From positions 474,201-536,522 of the forward strand of contig NZ_LT985755.1 in assembly GCF_900290285.1 (NCBI RefSeq): DNA of 62,322 bases, in the 5' to 3' direction. This stretch comes from Candidatus Centipeda massiliensis (GTDB lineage Bacteria; Bacillota; Negativicutes; Selenomonadales; Selenomonadaceae). Position 1 is the stretch's first letter, and every line of letters starts with the position of its first letter. Both the position numbers and the translations under genes were made by a program. The notes beneath the pieces were generated by a model. It did not search any database. It was given only the letters and a program-made list of their open reading frames with translations, and was not told the DNA's origin. This document shows positions 26,077 through 35,141 of this stretch, piece after piece.

Positions 26077-26320
26077 GCGCCCCTTCCACCGCTTCGCGGT
26101 CCCCCTCCCCCGTATCGAGCGGTCAACGTCATCCAATCACACTTCGCTTACGCTTGTGTTCTTGGGACGTTTTCCCATACGACCTGTTTCCCAATCAGCT
26201 TCGTCCTGCGGACTTGCTTCTTGGACAGGTCAGCAACGGGGGAGGCTCTAAGGATTATTGCATCTTAGCTTCCCCCGTCACAACGGGGGAAGTGGCGAGC
26301 ACAGCGAGCCGATAGGGGCG
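26077..26320. repeat. Repeat family B, copy B2 with loop insertion
   Basis: GCGCCCCT left end, TCCACCGC, then CCTCCCCCG and CGGGGGAGG arms, CTTCCCCCG and CGGGGGAAG arms, and the GATAGGGGCG right end. The first hairpin loop, about 6 nt in B1 and B3, is expanded here by about 115 nt (roughly 26121-26237). That insertion contains its own nested hairpin, with GACCTGT and ACAGGTC arms. Confidence 0.8.
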
Positions 26321-26343
26321 TTCGTGCAGCACCCCCATTTTTA

Positions 26344-26505
26344 GGAATCGCTGATAAAATGAAGTCCGTCAGATTGGCGTAGATTTTTCTGTCCGATTGA
26401 GGAGGCAAACCGGACGCATAGCCAAAGCTATGTGGAGGATTTGCCGACAAAAAGCGGGCAAAAAAGATACGCTAAGATGGCGCGGCTGAATTTATCAGTG
26501 CTTCC
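26344..26505 (+). repeat. Repeat family A, full copy A2
   Basis: 162 bp from GGAATCGCTGATAAA to TTTATCAGTGCTTCC. The left terminal repeat differs from the right by a few bases. Internal CATAGC and GCTATG arms form a hairpin within a GGCAAA/TTTGCC stem. TTA flanks both sides; the right TTA (26507-26509) is the pilC stop codon on the minus strand. Confidence 0.9.
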
Positions 26506-26506
26506 T

Positions 26507-27715
26507 TTACATCAGGGCGTCCATCGTATCGAGGATCGGCAGGAGCACAGAGAGGACGACAAAGAAGATAAGTGCGGCAACGAGGACGATCATCGCGGGT
26601 TCGGCAAGTGATTCCATCCGTGCAGCATACGCGCCCGCCCTGCGCCTGCAGTAGTCTGCCCCGTACTGAAGCAGGTGTTCCAAGTCCCCCGCTTCCTCCC
26701 CTGCGGCAAGCATTCCGTGCAGGAGGGGCGGCATAAAGGGGACGCCCTCCATGGCGTACGCAAAGGTGCGCCCTTCGACCAGGCACTGCTCCACTCGCAC
26801 GAGGCAGACCGCAAGCGCACGGTTCTCCGTTGCCATGCGGGCAAGTCCCACGGCAGCGTCCAGACGGATCCCGCTGCGCAGGAGGATCGCCATGGTACGC
26901 AGGATCATCTGCCACGCTGTAAATCGCAGAAAGGCACCAAGGATGGGCAAACACAGCAGGAGTCCATCCAGCCTGCATCGCAGCGAAGGTACATACAGAA
27001 TGGCTGCGAATACAAAGCAGATTCCGAGTCCGACAACGGGAAGCTGATGTGCATGCTCCACCAGCAGATCGGACAGAGAGAGCAGGATTTGTGTCGGCAG
27101 CGGCACTGTGGCACTCAGATCACGCAAAAGCGAGGCAAAGACCGGCAGCACAAACATGACCATCAGGATCAGGGAAAGCGCGGTTGCCGCAAGCAGGAAC
27201 AGCGGGTAAGCAAGTGCACTGCGCATGGATTCGCGCATATCGTTGCGCTCCATAAGAATCGTCGCCGCCTCCTGCAGAATGGTCGCAAGCGTTCCACTCT
27301 CCTCCCCCGCCCGCACCATCCCAACGATGCTTTGAGGAAATGCCTTCTGTATCTCCATCGCCTGCGAGAGCGGCACTCCGCGCAAAACCGCAGCGTGCAG
27401 TGCAGCGACAAGACGACCATAAGAAGCGTTTGGAGCCGCACCGTCCACGAGCCGACGCAGAGCCTCATGAACCGGAAGCCCCGCCCCGAGAAGCGTCATC
27501 AGTTCATGCAGAAAGGCAATCTGTTCCTCCGCGCTGATACGGCTGCGCGAACGCAGTACGGACGGCAGACGAACATCGTGCCGCTCGCTGATGGCGAGTG
27601 CAATCTTCCCCTCTGCCGCAAGCGTGCGGGCAGCAGCAGGCGCGGAGGCGGCGGCGATCTCACCGCGCAGCACACGGCCATCAACCGTACGCGCACGATA
27701 GGTGAACGTCCTCAT
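26507..27715 (-). CDS. Type IV pilus/type II secretion inner-membrane platform protein (PilC/GspF family)
   Basis: 402 residues. An N-terminal region (FTYRARTVDGRVLRGEIAA) is followed by two repeated GspF domains (about 65-190 and 265-390). Each has membrane segments, including the final FVVLSVLLPIL helix. It forms the platform on which the assembly ATPases act. It overlaps pilT by 4 bp. Its TAA stop abuts repeat A2. Confidence 0.9.
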   Translation of the reverse strand: MRTFTYRARTVDGRVLRGEIAAASAPAAARTLAAEGKIALAISERHDVRLPSVLRSRSRISAEEQIAFLHELMTLLGAGLPVHEALRRLVDGAAPNASYGRLVAALHAAVLRGVPLSQAMEIQKAFPQSIVGMVRAGEESGTLATILQEAATILMERNDMRESMRSALAYPLFLLAATALSLILMVMFVLPVFASLLRDLSATVPLPTQILLSLSDLLVEHAHQLPVVGLGICFVFAAILYVPSLRCRLDGLLLCLPILGAFLRFTAWQMILRTMAILLRSGIRLDAAVGLARMATENRALAVCLVRVEQCLVEGRTFAYAMEGVPFMPPLLHGMLAAGEEAGDLEHLLQYGADYCRRRAGAYAARMESLAEPAMIVLVAALIFFVVLSVLLPILDTMDALM

Positions 27716-28707
27716 GCGATCAGCCCCTTGGAACGCAGCACCGCCTCCCCCATCTCAGCCGTCTGCATTCCCTGTGCCGCCCCGCTCATCATCACGGAAG
27801 CCAGCTGACCGTAGCTGCCCTGCCGCAGCATACTGCGCACGGCAGGGGTTGCCGTAAGCACCTCAAAGGCGGCAATACGTCCGCCGCCCACGTGCGGCAG
27901 AAGTCGCTGCGCAAAAATCCCTGTAAGGACATCGGCAAACTGTACCCGCACGGCATCCCGTACATCCGCTGCAAACAGGCTCTCCACCCGCAGTGCCGTC
28001 TGCGCCGCACTGCGCGTATGGAGCGTCCCGAGCACGAGTACACCCGTCGTGGCAGCCATGAGCGCTGCCTCCATCGTCGCATGGTCGCGGATCTCACCGA
28101 TGAGCAGGACGTCCGGATCCTCGCGCAGAGCAGCACGTACAGCGTGCGGAAACGCAGAAAAATCACGTCCTGCTTCACGTTGACTGAGGAAGGACTGCGC
28201 GGGCGAGAAAATATATTCGATGGGATCTTCCAGCGTAATGATGTGCGCGCACTGCGTCTGATTTATCATCTCGATCAGAGCGGCAAGCGTCGTCGTCTTG
28301 CCCGCGCCCGTTGCGCCACACACGAGTGCCAGCCCATCCCGCGTCGCTGCGAGTGCGCGAAGTGCCGCCGGCATACCGATCATCTCCGGCGTCGGTATCC
28401 GTTTCGGCAGAAGCCGCAGAGCCAGCCCGACGCCGTTCTGCATACGATAGGCATTTCCGCGAAAGCGCCGCCCCAGATAGACCCACGCAAAGTCCACGTC
28501 AGACCTGTGAAGCGTGACACGCTGCGCATCCGTGAGCATCGTATCAAGCATACAATCCATGTCATGCGCGGTAGGGGTGAATATTTCCGGCACAAGCACA
28601 CCATCAAGACGCATTCGTACACATTGATCCGGTGCGAGGTGCAGATCGGACGCCTCTGCCGCGATCATCCGGCGGAGAATCTCCTCCCATGCGAATCCCT
28701 CAGCCAT
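27712..28707 (-). CDS. Twitching motility/retraction ATPase (PilT family)
   Basis: 331 residues. Walker A GATGAGKTTT is at 131-140, ITLEDPIEY is the Asp box, and LLIGEIRDHATMEAAL contains Walker B. LGTLHTRSAAQT is the His box. It hydrolyses ATP to retract pili. The chosen ATG at 28707 overlaps the pilB stop; a longer upstream frame antisense-reads pilB and is not supported. The His-box and Asp-box order is diagnostic. Confidence 0.9.
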   Translation of the reverse strand: MAEGFAWEEILRRMIAAEASDLHLAPDQCVRMRLDGVLVPEIFTPTAHDMDCMLDTMLTDAQRVTLHRSDVDFAWVYLGRRFRGNAYRMQNGVGLALRLLPKRIPTPEMIGMPAALRALAATRDGLALVCGATGAGKTTTLAALIEMINQTQCAHIITLEDPIEYIFSPAQSFLSQREAGRDFSAFPHAVRAALREDPDVLLIGEIRDHATMEAALMAATTGVLVLGTLHTRSAAQTALRVESLFAADVRDAVRVQFADVLTGIFAQRLLPHVGGGRIAAFEVLTATPAVRSMLRQGSYGQLASVMMSGAAQGMQTAEMGEAVLRSKGLIA

Positions 28708-29944
28708 AGAGCGCCCTCCCCACCTCCGCAAGTGTCGTCTCTCCCGCGCACGCCTTTGCGACACCATCCTGCCACAGCGTCTCCATGTCATCTGCCGCAG
28801 CCGCACAGCGCAGCGCCTCCTGATCGCCCGCTCCAAGAATCGCCGTGCGAATGCGCGCTGAGATGGGAAGGATTTCATGAATTGCCATGCGTCCACGGTA
28901 GCCTGTGCCATGACAGTGGTCGCAGCCACGCCCCCGCACAAGTTCCATGCCATCCTGATAGAGATCGCCCAGCTGCACCCGCTCACGCGAATCCGCAGGA
29001 ACGGCATACGCCTCGCGGCAGTGCACGCACACGCGCCGCACGAGCCGCTGCGCAATGACGCCGGAGAGCGTCGCCGCAAGCAGATAGGGCGGAATGCCCA
29101 TCTCGATCATGCGAAAGACCGCCGATACCGTATCCTCCGTATGCAGCGTAGAAAAGAGTGCATGCCCCGTAAGTGCAATCCGCACTGCCATCTCCGCCGT
29201 CTCGCGGTCACGAATCTCGCCGAGCAGGATCTTCTGCACATCCTGACGGAGCGCCGCGCGCAGTCCCGCTAAAAAGGTCAGCCCAGCCTCCGCATGCACC
29301 TCAAACTGACTGATCCCCTCAATGCGCCGCTCCACCGGATCCTCAAGCGTCATGATATGACAGCTCGGCTCATTGAGTGCAGAGAGTGCCGCATAGAGTG
29401 TCGTCGTCTTGCCCGAGTTCATCGGCCCGCAGAGGAGGAGCAGCCCCGTTGGACGATGAATCAGTCGCTCAAACAGCTCCTGATTGTACGCCGTAAAGCC
29501 CAGCTCCGCACAGCTGAGAAAACGTTCCTCCGCATCCATGATGCGCACAACCATGCGCTCCCCCTCTACCACAGGCAGCACAGCCACGCGCATATCAATC
29601 GACCGTCCGCCGCAGCGGTAGCGGATCTGTCCGTCCTGCGGACGGTTGCGCTTTGCGGTGTCAAGCCCCGCCATCACCTTCAGACGCGCAATGATGACCG
29701 GAGCCAGTTCCGGCGGCAGTTGAACGGGACGTTCCTGCAAGAGACCATCCACACGCAGGCGTATGCGCAGACCGGCACTGATTGGCTCAAGATGAATGTC
29801 CGTTGCCGCCTCTCGAAGTGCCGTATCCAGAATGGCATTGACGAGAGAAACAACATGGCTGCCGCGCGCCCCCTCATCAAGGGATCCTCGACGCACCTCA
29901 CGAACAGCCTCCGCCACCAGACGCTGTGCTGCCTCCTGTTCCAT
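28700..29944 (-). CDS. Pilus assembly/secretion ATPase (PilB/GspE family)
   Basis: 414 residues, shorter than typical PilB because the N-terminal GspE_N domain is missing. Walker A GPMNSGKT is at 173-180, the Asp box is TLEDPVE, Walker B is in ILLGEIRD, and the His box is FSTLHTED. A zinc tetracysteine motif (CVHC and CDHC) lies near the C-terminus. The Walker A is unusual in having Met-Asn where Thr-Gly is common, and the segment RQDVQKILLGEIRD departs from the usual RQDPD. It overlaps pilT by 8 bp. Confidence 0.9.
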   Translation of the reverse strand: MEQEAAQRLVAEAVREVRRGSLDEGARGSHVVSLVNAILDTALREAATDIHLEPISAGLRIRLRVDGLLQERPVQLPPELAPVIIARLKVMAGLDTAKRNRPQDGQIRYRCGGRSIDMRVAVLPVVEGERMVVRIMDAEERFLSCAELGFTAYNQELFERLIHRPTGLLLLCGPMNSGKTTTLYAALSALNEPSCHIMTLEDPVERRIEGISQFEVHAEAGLTFLAGLRAALRQDVQKILLGEIRDRETAEMAVRIALTGHALFSTLHTEDTVSAVFRMIEMGIPPYLLAATLSGVIAQRLVRRVCVHCREAYAVPADSRERVQLGDLYQDGMELVRGRGCDHCHGTGYRGRMAIHEILPISARIRTAILGAGDQEALRCAAAADDMETLWQDGVAKACAGETTLAEVGRALYG

Positions 29945-29949
29945 ACGGA

Positions 29950-30726
29950 TCAGCCCCCTTCTTCGTTTGCGCCCTCATAATCCACGCTGAGCAGATACAG
30001 CCCACAGGCAGGTGCTGTTGGACTTGCAAGCCGCCGGTCACGCGCGGCAAAGATCTCGGCAAAACGCTCCAAAGAAATGCGTCCAACCCCCACGCTCACC
30101 ACCGTACTCATGATGTTGCGCACCATGTGATAGAGGAAGCCATTGCCGTGCAGATAGCAGGAGAGACGACCTCCGCCTTCCTCCGTCAGCCGGATCTCAT
30201 CGAGGGTGCGTACGGGCGACATCGGTGCCCCGCCCGCCGCACGAAACGAGGAGTAGTCATGTGTCCCCACGAGGAGTGCAAGTGCAGCACGCATCGCATC
30301 GAGATCCAGCGGCTGAAAGAGCTGCCACGCATAACTGCGCGTAAAGGGATTTGGAACCGCGCACTCCTCCAAACGATACACATACGCCTTGCCCCTTGCC
30401 GAATGCCGCGCACTGAAATCCCGCGCCGCCTCCCACGCCTCCGTCACAACAATATCGTGCGGCAAAAGACCGTTCACCGCGCGCGGCAAACGGTTCGTCG
30501 GGATACGTCCGTCCGTAAAGAAATTCACCACCTGACCGTAAGCGTGAACACCGGAATCCGTGCGCCCCGCTGCGGCAAGCTCCACCTGCTCACCGCAGAC
30601 CTTCGCCAGTGCGCGTTCGAGCACATTCTGCACGGCGACCACGGGCGGCGTCTGCCGCTGAAAGCCATGATAATGCGTGCCGTCATAGGAAACCTTCAGT
30701 GCAATATTGCGTGCACGCGCCTTCAT
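29950..30726 (-). CDS. truA: tRNA pseudouridine synthase A
   Basis: 258 residues from the ATG at 30726. It makes pseudouridine at positions 38-40 of tRNA anticodon arms. Motifs: VSYDGTHYHGFQRQ, the catalytic-Asp motif AAGRTDSGVHA, FSARHSARGKAYVYR and FLYHMVRNI. A TTG eight codons upstream (30750), overlapping ecfT, is an alternative start. It lies between ecfT and pilB, 5 bp from the latter. Confidence 0.93.
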   Translation of the reverse strand: MKARARNIALKVSYDGTHYHGFQRQTPPVVAVQNVLERALAKVCGEQVELAAAGRTDSGVHAYGQVVNFFTDGRIPTNRLPRAVNGLLPHDIVVTEAWEAARDFSARHSARGKAYVYRLEECAVPNPFTRSYAWQLFQPLDLDAMRAALALLVGTHDYSSFRAAGGAPMSPVRTLDEIRLTEEGGGRLSCYLHGNGFLYHMVRNIMSTVVSVGVGRISLERFAEIFAARDRRLASPTAPACGLYLLSVDYEGANEEGG

Positions 30727-30739
30727 CCGCTCCACATTC

Positions 30740-31555
30740 TCAGGGCGCAATGCTCAGCCCCCCAAGACTCACGGCACAGATCCCTGCCGCACCGATAAAG
30801 AACACGGCAATCGCCGTGTAGTCCAGCCGCTCCGCGCGCAGCTCCTTCATCTGCGTACGCCCCTCCCCGCCGCGATAGCAGCGCGCCTCCATCGCAAGTG
30901 CGAGTTCATCCGCACGGCGAAACGCCGAGAGAAAGAGCGGCACAAGGATCGGCACAACGGCGCGCAGGCGCTGCACAATATTCCCGCGCTCAAAGTCCGC
31001 GCCGCGCGCCTTCTGCGCCTTCATGATGCGATCCAGCTCCTCCAGCAGCGTCGGCACAAAGCGCAGGGCAATCGTCATCATCATCGAGAGCTCATGCACA
31101 GGCACATGAATACGTCTGAGCGGTGAGAGCAGCGCCTCCAGACCATCCGTCAGGCGCAGCGGACTCGTCGTGAGCGTGAGCAGCGTACTGAGCAGTATCA
31201 GCAGCACCAGACGCAGCCCAATGTATGCACCGCGTGCAAGCCCCTCCCATGTTGCCGTAAAGGGTCCGAGGCGCAGCATCTCCTCCCCCGGCGTCATAAA
31301 GAGATGCACAGCAAATGTAAAGAGCACGATCCAGAGAATCGGACGAATCGAACGCAGCTGCATCCCGAGCGGTACCTTGGAAAAGATCATCAGGAGCGCG
31401 ACGCTCACAGAGAGTGCAGCAAACCCTACCGCATTTTCCACAAAGAAAATAAGCAGCAAAAAGAAAAAGAGCAGAACAATCTTCACGCGCGGATCCATGC
31501 GATGCAGAAACGAATCCCCGGGCAGGTAGCGTCCAATCTGAATATCTTGCAGCAA
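30740..31555 (-). CDS. ecfT: Energy-coupling factor transporter transmembrane protein EcfT
   Basis: 271 residues with several membrane helices. The two Ala-Arg-Gly coupling motifs typical of EcfT appear as KARGA and EARCY-type segments (MKAQKARGADF and AMEARCYRGG). It couples EcfA ATPases to vitamin-binding S components. The usual neighbours ecfA1 and ecfA2 are absent; the next gene upstream is on the opposite strand. The start is a TTG at 31555 with a weak ribosome site, so the N-terminus is uncertain by a few residues. Confidence 0.88.
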   Translation of the reverse strand: MLQDIQIGRYLPGDSFLHRMDPRVKIVLLFFFLLLIFFVENAVGFAALSVSVALLMIFSKVPLGMQLRSIRPILWIVLFTFAVHLFMTPGEEMLRLGPFTATWEGLARGAYIGLRLVLLILLSTLLTLTTSPLRLTDGLEALLSPLRRIHVPVHELSMMMTIALRFVPTLLEELDRIMKAQKARGADFERGNIVQRLRAVVPILVPLFLSAFRRADELALAMEARCYRGGEGRTQMKELRAERLDYTAIAVFFIGAAGICAVSLGGLSIAP

Positions 31556-31634
31556 AAGAGATCACATCCATTTCGTTTTTCCCATTATAACATTAAAGCA
31601 AGGTTTTTACATTTCTTTTTCTCCATATTTATGG

Positions 31635-31640
31635 TATAAT
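31635..31640 (+). promoter_or_regulatory. Extended -10 promoter element for the EAL/HDOD gene
   Basis: TGGTATAAT at about 98 bp upstream of the ATG. The long leader includes a degenerate match to the family A end (GCTGAATGGATCAGTGCTT near 31693-31711). Confidence 0.55.
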
Positions 31641-31737
31641 ACACGCAATGTAATAGGTTATCATTCTTCTTTTCAATCTATTTGAAGGCAGTGCTGAATG
31701 GATCAGTGCTTTCAGAGAATCATAGAAAGGTTCTATC

Positions 31738-32964
31738 ATGATGGAAGAAGCATTCATTGGCCGGCAGGCGATATTGGATCAGCAGCAAAAGGTATACGCC
31801 TACGAAATTCTCTTTCGCAGTGGACTCAAGAACGCCTTTGATCCAACTCTTGACGGCAACGTAGCAACACAGAGTGTCATGGTAGGCGCGATGCTCGAAT
31901 TTGGTCTAAAGAAACTGGTCTCCGACAAAAAGGCATTCATCAACTTCACCGAGCAAAACCTGCTGAACCGCGCACCAAAACTCCTTCCGCCGGAAAACGT
32001 CGTCGTAGAAATTCTCGAAAACGTGCAGCCGACGCCTGAGATCGTGGAGGCAGTACGGGAACTCAAGGCAGAGGGCTACAAGATCGCACTCGATGACTTC
32101 GTTCTCCTGCCCGGCTACGAGCCGCTCATCGAAATGGCAGACATCATCAAGGTCGACTTCCGCATCACAACCGATCCTGAGGAACGTCAGAAACTGCGTG
32201 AGATCTTGCCAAGCCACGTACGGCTGCTCGCAGAGAAAATCGAAACCGAGGAGGAGTTCCATCAGGCGATGGCGTTCGGCTATGTCCTCTTTCAGGGCTA
32301 CTTCTTCTGCAAGCCGGCAATCCTGCACCAAAAGAAGCTGACAAGCAACGCCCTGTCCAGAATGCGTCTCCTCAAGGAAATCAATCGGCAAAACGTCGAC
32401 TTTGCCTCCATGACCAACGTCATCTCCTCGGATACCAACCTCGTCCACAAGCTGCTCACCTACATCAACTCTGCGGGGATCGGGCTTGTGAACCATGTCT
32501 CCAACCTCAAACAGGCAACGGTACTGCTGGGTGCCAGCGGCGTAAAGCGCTGGGTCACACTCATCAGTCTGCAGACCTTCTCGGAGGACAAGCCGCCCGA
32601 ACTCTTCACCCTCTCCCTCCTGCGCGCAAAGTTCTGCGAACTCATTGCCGGGGAACTCAAGCGCCCTGGACTCACGCAAGACGCAGGCTTCCTCATCGGA
32701 ATGTTCTCGCTGCTCGATGTCCTGCTGATGCTGCCCATGGAAGAGGTGCTGAAGGAGGTCGCTCTCGCGGACGATCTCAATGCAGCACTCCTTGGCGAGG
32801 ACAACGACCTACGCCGCATTCTCGATCTCGTCATCGCCTACGAGAAGGGTGACTGGGACAAGGTCATTGCATGCTGTGAACGTGAACACATTCCGGTCGA
32901 TCACCTCAAGCCCAAATATGACGCCGTACTTGAGTGGTACAACGCACTGCAAAGCGTCAGCTGA
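31738..32964 (+). CDS. YuxH-like EAL-HDOD signalling protein
   Basis: 408 residues. An N-terminal EAL-like domain (about 1-200) has YEILFR (22-27) in place of the E-A-L motif, VEILENV, ALDDF, IIKVDF and AEKIET. Key catalytic residues are partly missing, so it is probably a c-di-GMP binder or scaffold rather than an active phosphodiesterase. A C-terminal HDOD domain (about 205-400) follows. Such proteins act in motility or surface-behaviour signalling. It converges on the HD-GYP gene, sharing a terminator. Confidence 0.85.
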   Translation: MMEEAFIGRQAILDQQQKVYAYEILFRSGLKNAFDPTLDGNVATQSVMVGAMLEFGLKKLVSDKKAFINFTEQNLLNRAPKLLPPENVVVEILENVQPTPEIVEAVRELKAEGYKIALDDFVLLPGYEPLIEMADIIKVDFRITTDPEERQKLREILPSHVRLLAEKIETEEEFHQAMAFGYVLFQGYFFCKPAILHQKKLTSNALSRMRLLKEINRQNVDFASMTNVISSDTNLVHKLLTYINSAGIGLVNHVSNLKQATVLLGASGVKRWVTLISLQTFSEDKPPELFTLSLLRAKFCELIAGELKRPGLTQDAGFLIGMFSLLDVLLMLPMEEVLKEVALADDLNAALLGEDNDLRRILDLVIAYEKGDWDKVIACCEREHIPVDHLKPKYDAVLEWYNALQSVS

Positions 32965-32989
32965 TGCGATATCAGCGATTCCTATAAAG

Positions 32990-33026
32990 AAAGCCCATCG
33001 GAGCAAGAACTCCGGTGGGCTTTTTG
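32990..33026. terminator. Terminator between convergent signalling genes
   Basis: AAAGCCCATCGGAG pairs with CTCCGGTGGGCTTT (one G-T and one mismatch), followed by a T run on the plus strand and an A-rich stretch on the other side. Confidence 0.85.
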
Positions 33027-33053
33027 CTTGTCGTTTCAAAAACTTACTTCAAC

Positions 33054-34109
33054 TTACTTTGGATTGTACTCCACAATCGTAATCTTCGTGTTCTCGTTGA
33101 GATCGATCACCTCGTCCTCCGAGATCGTGACAATCGGGAGCGGCACAACACCGTGCGGATACGCTGTGATCGTTCCCTCGCGATGATTGCTGAGCAGCAC
33201 GCGCGAGCCGAGGAACGCATTCTTGATATTCGTCAGCACGGGGATACAGACCTGCGGGTCGAGCGACGTATACATCTGACGCGCAATCTCCGCCACAGCA
33301 TCAAACGGCGTGCGGCGTGTATAACCCTCGCGCTCAACCGTGATATTGTCATAGAGATCAGCGACCGCAACAATCCGCGCATACAGGTGAATGTCTTCCC
33401 CCTTGATATTAAACGGGAAGCCGCTGCCATCCATGCGCTCATGATGCTGCAGTGCCGCCAGACGAACGCCCTCCGTGAGCCCCGCGACATTGTTGAGGAT
33501 CTGTGCACCATCCACAGTGTGCTGAATATACCTCTCGTAGTCCTCACCCTTGAGGCTGTCGATATTCTTCTCAAGGAGGCGCTGGTCGAACTTCGACTTG
33601 CCGACATCGTGCAGGAATCCAGCAAGGACAACGTCCTTTGCCGTTTCACGGTCAAGCTGCATCCACTTCGCAATGACACCCGAGAGAATCGAAACGCGCA
33701 GGGAGTGATTGTAAATATCGCTTGCCAGATGATTGATCTCGTTCAGATAGTCAATCGTGCCGCTGCGGCGCGAGAGCGGCAGCAGATCACCCTGCACCAT
33801 CTCATTGGTCTCGGCAACGGGAACAGAACCCGTTTTCTTCGTCTCCTCAAAGATGGATTTCGCCGTTCCAACCACATTTTCATACTGTTTGATGAACAGA
33901 TTGCTGCGCGAGAAGATCGGCGACCGATCCTCCTTCAGTTCCGTCTCATCCTTAATGTAGACAACGGGAATCTTCAAAAACTTGAGTCGCGTGATATGCG
34001 CCGCCGTCAGCTCAGTATTCTCGGATACAACAACAACGCGTTTCGCGTTTGTGATCGTTCGCGCAAGTATCATTCCACTTTCAAGATCGCTCACGGATAT
34101 TGCACGCAA
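33054..34109 (-). CDS. HD-GYP domain protein, probable cyclic-di-GMP phosphodiesterase
   Basis: 351 residues. After an N-terminal region (1-120) of unknown fold comes an HD-GYP domain: first His in YNHSLRVS (135), HDVGK (167-171), and HHERMDGSGFP (222-232), with Phe in the GYP position. It should hydrolyse c-di-GMP or a related cyclic dinucleotide. I choose TTG at 34109, since GGGAGGG lies about 8 nt upstream. A longer in-frame ATG at 34283 would translate through the divergent promoter region. Confidence 0.87.
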   Translation of the reverse strand: MRAISVSDLESGMILARTITNAKRVVVVSENTELTAAHITRLKFLKIPVVYIKDETELKEDRSPIFSRSNLFIKQYENVVGTAKSIFEETKKTGSVPVAETNEMVQGDLLPLSRRSGTIDYLNEINHLASDIYNHSLRVSILSGVIAKWMQLDRETAKDVVLAGFLHDVGKSKFDQRLLEKNIDSLKGEDYERYIQHTVDGAQILNNVAGLTEGVRLAALQHHERMDGSGFPFNIKGEDIHLYARIVAVADLYDNITVEREGYTRRTPFDAVAEIARQMYTSLDPQVCIPVLTNIKNAFLGSRVLLSNHREGTITAYPHGVVPLPIVTISEDEVIDLNENTKITIVEYNPK

Positions 34110-34238
34110 GATAAGCCCTCCCTCGATTGACCCCTGTAGAAGCACCGCCGTCGATGCTCCCTTCGTTACGCTCAAAACTATTGCACCTATAAATATTTCG
34201 ACCTTTATGAAAAAAAACCTGCCTCGATAAAATAAAAC

Positions 34239-34268
34239 TTGACATAATTTTAATCCATACCGTATAAT
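34239..34268 (+). promoter_or_regulatory. Promoter of the amino-acid ABC transporter
   Basis: TTGACA (34239-34244), 18-bp spacer, TATAAT (34263-34268), 47 bp before the first ATG. Confidence 0.85.
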
Positions 34269-34315
34269 ATTCCACGTTAGCACTTTATCTTATTAAAGAG
34301 ATAGCAAGGAGAGTT

Positions 34316-35131
34316 ATGAAGATGAACTGGAAAAATATCTTTATGGGCGCAGCGGTATTTGCGTTGTCGGCAGCACTGCTCACAGGCTGCGGCGGCAGCG
34401 AGAAGAAGGTTGTCTCGACGGACAATGCCGCAGAGATGGGAAAGATCATCGTCGGACTTGATGACAACTTCCCGCCGATGGGCTTCAAGAACGAGAAGAA
34501 CGAGATCGTCGGCTTCGACGTGGATCTCGCGAAGGAGGCGGCGAAGCGTCTCGGACGCGATGTGGAGTTCAAGGCAATCGACTGGTCGAGCAAGGAGGCG
34601 GAGCTGAAGAGCGGACGCGTCCAGATCCTCTGGAACGGGCTCGACATCACCGACAAGCGCAAGGAGAATATGCTCTTCTCCAATCCCTACATGGACAATC
34701 GCCAGATCATCTTCGTGAAGAAGGGCAATACCTCCGTCACGGATGAGAAGAGCCTTGCGGGCAAGACCGTCGGCACGCAGAGTGCGGGCACAGCGGAGGA
34801 GTACATCGACGCGACCCCGTTCTACAAGGACGAGGTCAAGGCGGTCAAGAAGTACCCGGACTATGTCGCAGCATTTATGGATCTCGAGAACGGCAGACTT
34901 GATGCGGTCATCGGCGATGAGATCGTCGGTCGCTACTACATGAGCAAGCACCCCGATGAGCTTGCAGCACTTGACGTGGTCGTCGGTCCCACGAGCGAGT
35001 TCGGCATTGCATTTGCCAAGGACAATACGATACTGCGCGATGAGGTGCAGAAAGTGCTCGACGAGATGAAGAAGGACGGCACGATGGCAAAGATCTCCAC
35101 CGAGTGGTTCACGAAGGACATCACAAAATAA
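34316..35131 (+). CDS. Polar amino-acid ABC transporter, substrate-binding lipoprotein
   Basis: 271 residues. The lipobox LLTGC has Cys25. The periplasmic binding fold (SBP_bac_3 type) has GLDDNFPPMGFKNEKNEIVGFDVDLAKE, WNGLDIT, VGTQSAGTAEE and SEFGIAF motifs. It binds an amino acid outside the inner membrane and docks on the permease. The first gene of a three-gene operon, it is followed by a hairpin before the permease gene. The exact amino acid is not known. Confidence 0.93.
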   Translation: MKMNWKNIFMGAAVFALSAALLTGCGGSEKKVVSTDNAAEMGKIIVGLDDNFPPMGFKNEKNEIVGFDVDLAKEAAKRLGRDVEFKAIDWSSKEAELKSGRVQILWNGLDITDKRKENMLFSNPYMDNRQIIFVKKGNTSVTDEKSLAGKTVGTQSAGTAEEYIDATPFYKDEVKAVKKYPDYVAAFMDLENGRLDAVIGDEIVGRYYMSKHPDELAALDVVVGPTSEFGIAFAKDNTILRDEVQKVLDEMKKDGTMAKISTEWFTKDITK

Positions 35132-35141
35132 ATAACGGAAG

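Noticed and set aside
26675-29058. Long plus-strand frames opposite pilC and pilT
   Set aside because: These are antisense shadows of intact pilus genes with typical motifs.
33054-34283. A longer start (ATG at 34283) for the HD-GYP gene
   Set aside because: It would translate through the divergent promoter region, gives a non-homologous leader, and lacks a ribosome site; TTG at 34109 has GGGAGGG upstream.
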